19,378 nt of DNA from HO2-45-28 sp964412115. Its GTDB lineage: Bacteria > Patescibacteriota > Minisyncoccia > HO2-45-28. The translations under genes were made by a program, and so were the position numbers. Of the stretch, positions 19,179 through 19,378 are shown one piece after another (the stretch's first letter is position 1; every line of letters begins with the position of its first letter). The stretch covers positions 1 to 19,378 of the forward strand of contig CAYPMM010000017.1 in the NCBI GenBank assembly GCA_964412115.1. The letters are read 5' to 3'. The notes under the pieces were generated by a model. It did not search any database. It saw nothing but the letters and a program-made list of their open reading frames with translations, and was not told the DNA's origin.

Positions 19179-19337
19179 GCGGAATTCCTCCCCCCAACCC
19201 CTTCCACCGCACCCGAGCGAATTTTGGAAAGGTTTGCTAAATTGCGTCAGCAATTTCGTTCAAAATGGGTTCGCGCCAAGTTAAGAATACTCGACCAGTT
19301 GAAACAAGTCGAATTTTTATTGCTATTTTACGAATCC
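19172..19337. other. Palindrome-rich terminal region of the TraB cassette, no gene
   Basis: GGGTGCGG (19172-19179) pairs with CCGCACCC (19207-19214). A GCGAATTTTGG motif follows at about 19217-19227, then an AAATTGC/GCAATTT hairpin at about 19239-19256. The 29-bp block shared with 11103-11131 occupies 19267-19295. The density of inverted motifs is what one expects of recombinase arm sites. No coding sequence is visible. Confidence 0.6.
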
Positions 19338-19378
19338 TGTCGGGATGCTGGGAATCGAACCCAGTCTTTGCGCACCCG
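19338..19378 (-). tRNA. tRNA-Pro, 3' part, cut by the window end
   Basis: It shares 40 bp with 17870-17909 and adds one base (C on the minus strand) before GGGT, which would complete a CGG anticodon. Acceptor strand CATCCCG, T arm and anticodon 3' stem are present; the 5' half would lie beyond 19378. It is probably the restored functional tRNA-Pro(CGG), but that cannot be confirmed here. Confidence 0.6.

Larger units (their letters stand above)
17910..19337. mobile_element. Single-gene (TraB-like) cassette in tRNA-Pro
   Basis: Flanked by 40-bp direct repeats of the tRNA-Pro 3' half and carrying internal 34-bp inverted repeats. The only gene is TraB-like (315 aa) with its own promoter, ribosome-binding site and terminator. 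No recombinase is present. The right repeat appears to belong to a tRNA-Pro that continues past the window end. Confidence 0.65.

Overview
The window looks like a chromosome segment from a Candidate Phyla Radiation (Patescibacteria, Parcubacteria-like) bacterium. The evidence is short intergenic gaps, weak or absent Shine-Dalgarno sites on most genes, AAA/GAA-rich coding, a trigger factor that lacks its PPIase domain, tRNAs that mostly lack an encoded CCA, and orphan surface proteins. TAA, TAG and TGA are all used as stops. This placement is inferred from gene style, since no rRNA gene is present.

Layout. Positions 1-345 hold an outward consensus promoter and a long hairpin built around a palindromic repeat. 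Then come tig-clpP (+), convergent gpmI (-) and rny (+). From 5178 to 6752 lies a foreign segment bounded by a 37-bp duplication of the 3' end of rny. It holds the debris of a diversity-generating retroelement (reverse-transcriptase pieces on -, a C-terminal avd piece on +) and one self-contained gene. Next come an HU gene, a divergent ClpP-like protease, an ECF sigma factor with a small membrane protein, and a DUF2652/cyclase-like protein. At 9872-10165 tRNA-Gly(UCC) sits between the two halves of another tRNA and is bracketed by two related hairpins. After that come a coiled-coil-like protein, a 35-residue zinc-finger microprotein, a second single-gene segment (134 aa) beside tRNA-Pro(UGG), yraN, and a REP-associated tyrosine transposase (RAYT) surrounded by its probable REP palindromes. 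The right part has a membrane-anchored protein with a duplicated domain, a secreted Ig-like protein, tRNA-Ala(CGC), an NMT1/SsuA-like binding protein and a C39-like peptidase. It ends with a third single-gene segment (TraB-like) between two copies of a tRNA-Pro 3' half.

The most interesting pattern concerns three unrelated genes (199 aa, 134 aa and 315 aa, all on -). Each has its own TTGACA/T-N17 promoter with TGC before the -10, a strong AAAGGAG ribosome-binding site (rare elsewhere here) and a strong hairpin terminator. Each lies between direct repeats copied from, or abutting, the 3' end of a host gene (rny, tRNA-Pro(UGG), tRNA-Pro). No recombinase lies inside any of them. They look like minimal cassettes mobilised in trans. 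The second system is a RAYT with at least seven REP-like sites built on CCCAAACTAAGTTTGGG, one inside its own coding sequence and one supplying its stop codon. The third is the split tRNA with the nested tRNA-Gly.

Housekeeping functions: tig and clpP form a chaperone/protease operon, rny governs mRNA turnover, gpmI serves glycolysis and HU compacts DNA. The sigma factor with its membrane partner, and the binding protein with the peptidase and surface proteins, suggest envelope sensing and scavenging in a reduced, host-associated cell. That last point is inference.
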